A model generated the notes under the pieces. It saw nothing but the letters and a program-made list of their open reading frames with translations. It did not search any database and was not told the DNA's origin. Below are positions 16,083-21,714 of a stretch of 21,714 nt of DNA, piece by piece. The first letter of the stretch is position 1; each line of letters begins with the position of its first letter. The stretch lies in the NCBI GenBank assembly GCA_900128565.1, contig LT636025.1:1-21714 (forward strand), written 5' to 3'. Both the position numbers and the translations under genes were made by a program. This stretch comes from Stramenopiles sp. TOSAG23-6 (lineage: Eukaryota > Sar).

Positions 16083-19000
16083 TACTCTACATGTGGATAA
16101 TTTTCAGGATTAGAAATATTTTCATTCTTTTGTTCAGGATTAGAAATATTTTCATTCTTTTGTTGAGAAGATTCATCATAATTATTAGATTCTACATCAT
16201 CTTTAATTACAGACGCAACAACACTTGTTCTATACACTGATTCAGAATCTTGACTTTCAGAATCTAGTATCGCATCATGATAAGAATCATTTTCTAGTAT
16301 CGCATCATGATTAGAATCATTTTCGAGGTTACTATTTTGTTTAGGCATAAGGTTATCCATCATGTATGATTTCCATATACGTTGACAAGGATCCGATACA
16401 CTCAAAATTTTACTTCTGATTGGTTTTTTTATATGTTTTGGTGATGATATACGCGATCTTTCTGCTTCAGCGTGTTCGAGGCGTTTTATATGCCAAACCC
16501 GTCGATGTCGCCAAGCCCATCGTCTCCAACATGTCATAGGCCGCCTATATTGTGAATATATATATATATATAATTCTTTTGGTTAATTCTTTTGGTTTAA
16601 AAAAAAATCCTTAGGTACAAAATTTTCTATGAAAAACTAAATGAATATAAAATTCATAATGAAAACGTACATGAGAAGTCGATGGACAAGAATTAATCTC
16701 GTCACTTGTTTCCATGCTAAGAGATGTTGTCTCATAAAATTTTGACGGTATCTTAATTCTGCTTTTGTAACAGTCTTCATAGCAATGAGAGCTCTTTGAA
16801 GCGGTCGCTTCCNGTGCCAGTACTTATGAAAATCATATAAAAGTTCCTTGCGAATTTCAGCTGCTGACTCCCACTTACGAAAAAGCTGAGAACGAGAACG
16901 CTGGACAGATCTAAATCGAACTAGTCTACCAATAGAATGTATTTTGGAAAATATTTCAAAAAAAAAAACTTAAAATTTGTTAGGTACAAAATTTCTTACG
17001 AAAAATAAATTCAAAATTGAGGAAAAATAAAACATACATGTAAGTTAGTTATGTGCTTCCACTCTTGTATGTGTCGAGCTAATAATTGATCTCGTAAATA
17101 TGCCTGAGCTTTATATTTCTTACACTTACGTCGCGATGAATTCAATGTCTCTTGTAACCATGCATGGAACATTGAACGCTTTAAATTATCATTTACAATT
17201 TGTAATTCATTCCAAGAACAATTCCGTCGTTTTCTCATAGCTTTGTAGTCCCATTTTTCTCGAAGACGACGACAGTATGTATTTTGGAAAAATATTTCAA
17301 AAAAAAAAAAAATGTTAGGTACAAAATTGTGTACGAAAAAAAATTCGAATTTGAAAAAAAATAAAACGTACACGATTTTCCCGCAATGCTCGCACTTAGA
17401 GTATTCCATGCTCGACGTAGTCTAGTTAAACGTTTGCCTTTTAGAGACCAAAATGTAAAGATTGGAAGTAATACTTTTTGTCTGTGTCGAATGTTTTGTA
17501 TTAAATATAAACGATGTAAGGCATATTTTATACGTGCACGTTTCCTCCAAAGAGATAATAAAGTACGGCATTTTCTTATACCTCTATTTCCCACTATTTT
17601 GACTGCTGTAGATTTTAATTGTAAAGAATAATCAGAATAGACTTTCCATACTTTAATAATTTTCATTTTTGTGTGAGATGTCCAGTGATCAAAAGCTATT
17701 TTCTCATTGTTCCTTTTGTGCCATCGTATGTCACATTTATATTTCCATCGGTATAATAATCGTTTTTTCAGTGCATTTTCATATCGAAAATTTTCTTCAT
17801 CAAAATCATCTGTAGATACTGCAAGAATCTCATACTTGCGATGGATTTCATCAGAATTAGAAGTACTTTCAGTATCGGAGGTACTACTCGATAATAAATT
17901 ATCATCATTACTAGTCTGTGATACATCATTCAAAATTGTTCCAACTGCATTTGTAAGAACAGTTTCGGCGATACTATCATCATGGTTATCTTTGGAATAT
18001 CCTTCCAAGGAGTCAACTAAAACAAATTCAAGACTTTTATGTACAGGTGAACTTAAATGTGTACTTAATTCTTCACTAATGTTTTGAGCAATAATCATTC
18101 GCCCAAATGATTGAATTGTAATAGCTGCACCAATCTGTCTAGTTGATTGTAATGCAATATGTCGATTAACTCTTTTTTGAGCTCGACGTATTGCAGCATA
18201 ATTTATATTTTCCGATTCTGATATTTCTTTTGTCTTTTTATTTTTAATTTTCATGATATTTCTTCTGCTGCGAACTCTGTTACGAGCATTCTGGATTGAC
18301 CTATCAATGAAATGATCATGTTTATCTTGAACACTTACACGGGATCGATAATCACTTTTTCGTTGTTGTGGTGATTCTGCTGGAGCAATTTTAGATTTAT
18401 TCTTTCGTTTTTCTCCAGCAAATCTCAAAAATCGATCAATTTTTGTTACGTCATTATCAATATATTCTCTGTGTACTACACCACTAAGTATTTCGCTTTT
18501 TTGTTGATTTTGTGTAAGACGTATTGTCATTGAATCAACATCATCAGTACTAACACTAGATTCCATAGTAGTTGTATAATCGGTTGATGTTGTTTCTTCA
18601 TTTCTTGTTTTTGTTTCTGTTACTTCTGTTGCTGATAATAAAGGTTTCTTTACTCTTCTTGATGTAGGAGAATATGACGTCACCTTCTTTTTGCTTTTTC
18701 TATGAGGTGATTCCAAAATAAAATGCTTTCTTTTTATTAATTTCGGAGAAAGTGAAGATCGTCTCCGTCGTGATCTTGATTTTGGAGCATGCTTCAATGT
18801 ATAAACAACTTCTGTGTGTCGCGAAGGGATTGCATTTTGTAAATAATTCAGATTTTGACGATTAGTAGCATCAACCCTATGCACTGATTGATGAGAATCA
18901 ACAACAGAATGAACGTTTTTCAACCTTTTCTTAATACCTTTCGCCCGGGATGCAATTTTCATATTCCTTGTTGATCTTTGTTCTTTCGTCTTTTGCTGTT

Positions 19001-21661
19001 TTTTACGTCCATTTTTCACTTTTGTTGTGACCTTTCCTTTTGATTGCGCATATCTTCTCATTCTTTCTCTTGCTGATTCCATTGAAGACGTTTTGGTAAC
19101 TTTTGGTTTTCGGAAAGGCTCTGTAGGTTTAGCTTTCGACTTTCGTAAAGGCTCTGTAGGTTTAGCTTTTGGTTTTCGTAAAGGCTCTGTAGGTTTAGCT
19201 TTTGGTTTTCGTAAAGGCTCTGTAGATTTAACTTTTGGTTTTCGTAAAGGCTCTGTAGATTTAACTTTTGGTTTCATTGAATTGGTCAAAGATGTGTTCA
19301 CTTTTTCATTTTCGCAAACGTCTTCATTTATATCTATTTCGAATTCTTGTTTCATCATAGGGAGTGTCAATGAACTTGATATACTTCGATGAAATTTGCG
19401 CTCCTTCACAACTTTCGCTTTTTTTGGCAAGGCATTCAGCTGGTCTTTATCTTTGTATACATCTGATCCTTCCACCTCAATATGATTATATAAAGCCTCT
19501 TCTGTATTTTCAGCACCTCTTTTTTCTTGTTGAACATTTTCAGCTTCTTTTTCTTCTTGCACATGTTCAACTTCTTTTTCTTCTTGTACATTGAAGTTGT
19601 CTTTTTCTTCTTGTATACAACTAGCTACAGTTGATACTTTTATAATCCTACCATTTAAAGTTTCTTCATTTTGATTTTGTTCAAATTCTTTTAGTTGCAT
19701 TTTTATTTGTGAATTTTCATCACTGTACTGCCGTGAACGTGAATGTGAGCCAATCAACGCAGCCGCCGCTTTCAATTTACCACGATGATTTTCCGATTCG
19801 AAATCATTTTCGTACTCAATATTTCTCTCATCTTCTTCATTTCCACTCAAGTCTTTTTGGCTGTCACTTTGAATGGCAGACGCAGCTATTCGTGAATGTG
19901 AGCCAATCAACGCAGCCGCCGCTTTCAATTTACCACGATGATTTTCCGATTCGAAATCATTTTCGTACTCAATATTTCTCTCATCTTCTTCATTTCCACT
20001 CAAGTCTTTTTGGCTGTCACTTTGAATGGCAGACGCAGCTATTCGTGAATGTGAGCCAATCAACGCAGCCGCCGCTTTCAATTTACCACGATGATTTTCC
20101 GATTCGAAATCATTTTCGTACTCAATATTTCTCTCATCTTCTTCATTTCCACTCAAGTCTTTTTGGCTGTCACTTTGAATGGCAGACGCAGCTATTCGTG
20201 AATGTGAGCCAATCAACGCAGCCGCCGCTTTCAATTTACCACGATGATTTTCCGATTCGAAATCATTTTCGTACTCAATATTTCTCTCATCTTCTTCATT
20301 TCCACTCATTTCAGGTGACTGCCGAGGCATGTATGATGTATAATTGTTTTTACGTATGGACTTTTTAGATTTCTCAGATTTTGAATGAAAATATTTTGTT
20401 TTCAAGTCTTTCTGGCTGTCACTTTGAACGACAGATTGTGTATCAATATATTTTGTTTCTAATTTGTTTTGATCACTTGTAGTTGTTTTTTTTGTAGTAT
20501 TAATAAAAGAAGGTTTTTCATATGTACTTTCATCAGTCTTTGAATTATACCAATATTTCCTACCTGTAATTGGACAAATACCTTCTTCCCAATATTTTGA
20601 TACATTAAATTCTATTTTGTGTAACTTATTTTGCAACATTTTACGTACTTTTCTTTTTGCAATACAACTTCTTACACGAGACTGCATTTGAATGACAAGG
20701 TGAATTTTTAATTTTTCATCATTTTGCCAGCGTTGTTTTCTGTGTTTGGAATATTTAATTACATCTTCTAATTCTTTTTCAAGTCTAATTATTTCACATT
20801 GTTGATCACTTTCTTCATTGTTTTGTTTTTTTTGTTTTCTATTTGACTCTTTACTACATTTCCACCTTGCATCTGTAGATAACTTTTCATTTTGAAATTG
20901 TACATCATCTTCCATTTTCCTTAACTTTATTTTTGTTTTTGCAAGTTCGATTTTAAATGATAATTTATTTTTCTTTCTTTCCTCCTCTATATTATTTTCA
21001 TACGATTCTTTTTGTTTTCTTTCTGCCACTTCTTCAAACATTTGTTGGCTTATTAATTGTTCTTCATTTCGTTTTTTTCTCATAGCTTTAACAATATTTT
21101 TGGCGAATATTTGGCGAACGTGTGACTGGACCATTACTATTAGTTTATATTTTCTTTTATTTTCTTCCTTTACTTTTTTGTGTTTTTGTATACATTTCTG
21201 CCAGTTTTTTTTCCCGCGTGTTTCTTCAAGAGCTTTGTTTTCTTCTTCATTTCGCTTATTCTGCAAAGATGCGATACGCAATAATCCTGCATCATGTTTC
21301 TCTAATAAATTCTTTTTGGCACTAGCCTCTGCAGACTTACGTCGAGCTATTTTCCCTCGCATAGGAGACTGAATTCTTATAGCCATAGCATGCAAACGTT
21401 CACTGTCTTTATTTTCCTGTTCTTGCTTTCTTTTTTTTTCTTCTTCTTTTAACTTTTCTTTTTCCTTTTGATTCGATTCAAAACTTTCTAATTTATTTTT
21501 GATACGTGCAAGATTTTCTTCTTTTTCAGCAATCTTCTTACGCTTCTGATGTAATTTGGCTTTAGATTCTTCTCGCATTCGTTTTAACTCTAATCTTGCT
21601 TTTTGTGCATTGGCTGCATCTTTTTTCCATTGGTCTTCATTTGTTTTCGCTCTTAATCTAT
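16083..21661 (-). CDS. Mirror copy of the IQ/WW/Sfi1-like gene, exons 1-4 (truncated)
   Basis: Exact copy of 54-5632 in reverse. Exons correspond to 21661-17372, 17276-17038, 16936-16671 and 16544-16083. It lacks exons 5 and 6: after VEY the frame runs into unrelated sequence and ends at 16025. With no nucleotide differences and the same N (16813), I treat it as a duplicate of the same DNA rather than a second gene. Confidence 0.85.
16545..16670 (-). mobile_element. Mirror copy of introner-like intron 3
   Basis: Reverse complement of 5045-5170, identical, with the 13-bp duplication, TA run and AG end. Confidence 0.78.
16937..17037 (-). mobile_element. Mirror copy of introner-like intron 2
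   Basis: Reverse complement of 4678-4778, identical. Confidence 0.72.
17277..17371 (-). mobile_element. Mirror copy of introner-like intron 1
   Basis: Reverse complement of 4344-4438, identical. Confidence 0.75.
19105..19272 (-). repeat. Mirror copy of the 33-bp tandem repeat
   Basis: Reverse complement of 2443-2610, identical. Confidence 0.92.
19739..20306 (-). repeat. Mirror copy of the 153-bp tandem repeat
   Basis: Reverse complement of 1409-1976, identical in copy number and sequence. Confidence 0.95.
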
Positions 21662-21714
21662 ATGTATTTTGGAAAAATATTTCAAAAAAAAAAACTAAAA
21701 TTTGTTAGGTACAA
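21662..21714 (-). mobile_element. Mirror copy of the 3' part of introner copy A
   Basis: Reverse complement of 1-53; the window ends at the same base of the element core as it begins. Confidence 0.7.

Larger units (their letters stand above)
16083..21714. repeat. Right arm of the perfect inverted repeat (likely artefactual copy)
   Basis: Exact reverse complement of 1-5632, with no difference seen, including all tandem repeats, homopolymers and the N. A biological duplication would normally show some divergence, and a shared N in consensus means one sequence was used twice. The inner edge at 16082/16083 cuts a plus-strand ORF and also cuts the copied gene at the end of its exon 4. I infer an assembly duplication or a whole-genome-amplification chimera rather than a chromosomal palindrome. 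Confidence 0.95.

Noticed and set aside
1-21714. Organelle-type inverted repeat (plastid-like quadripartite layout)
   Set aside because: All genes are nuclear in type (frataxin with presequence, CDC20, spliceosomal introns); no rRNA or organelle genes are present.
1-21714. tRNA, rRNA, CRISPR arrays, bacterial-type operons or ribosome binding sites
   Set aside because: Looked for and not seen; the sequence is eukaryotic.

Overview
This window is AT-rich nuclear DNA from a flagellated unicellular eukaryote. Evidence: a frataxin with a mitochondrial presequence, a CDC20 mitotic activator, a calflagin-like EF-hand protein, a BART-domain (ARL2BP-like) protein, a large IQ/WW/Sfi1-type basal-body-like protein, and spliceosomal-type introns. 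Most genes are intronless and packed at intervals of about 60-330 bp. The protein mix would suit a small heterotrophic stramenopile-like protist, but that placement is inference and weak.

Layout: 1-5632 and 16083-21714 are perfect reverse complements of each other (position x matches 21715-x), including a mirrored N (4902/16813). The unique centre is 5633-16082. Left arm plus 5633-6284: a six-exon gene, 5' truncated, for a coiled-coil protein with IQ motifs, an atypical WW and Sfi1-like Trp repeats. Then calflagin-like (+, 6492-7274); BART-domain protein (-, 7503-8075) divergent from CDC20 (+, 8298-9782); secreted DOMON protein (-, 10007-12421) divergent from frataxin (+, 12702-13262); an XPG/FAM120-like PIN-domain gene (-, 13320-15513); and a short secreted-protein ORF (+, from 15843) cut off where the right arm starts. 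The right arm repeats the first gene in reverse and is probably an assembly or amplification artefact.

Most interesting signal: the introns of the IQ/Sfi1 gene, and one intron in the unlinked PIN-domain gene, are copies of one roughly 91-126 bp element (an introner-like family). The shared pattern is a 5' end GTAYGTTTT, a core TTTTGTACCTAAC resembling a branch site, a long T tract, then GAAATAT...CCAAAATACAT. The only uniform 3' boundary that keeps the reading frame is after ACAT/GCAT (or AAAATAT), not AG. Using that rule the six exons join into one frame of 1901 codons plus stop. One copy has a replaced 3' half and ends in a normal AG. Another is flanked by a 19-bp direct repeat of exon sequence, and an antisense fragment sits in coding sequence. 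Short TTAGGG-type telomere-like motifs occur at three internal places.

The genes are not an operon. Several (calflagin, BART, Sfi1/IQ) would fit flagellum or basal-body biology, but that grouping may be chance.
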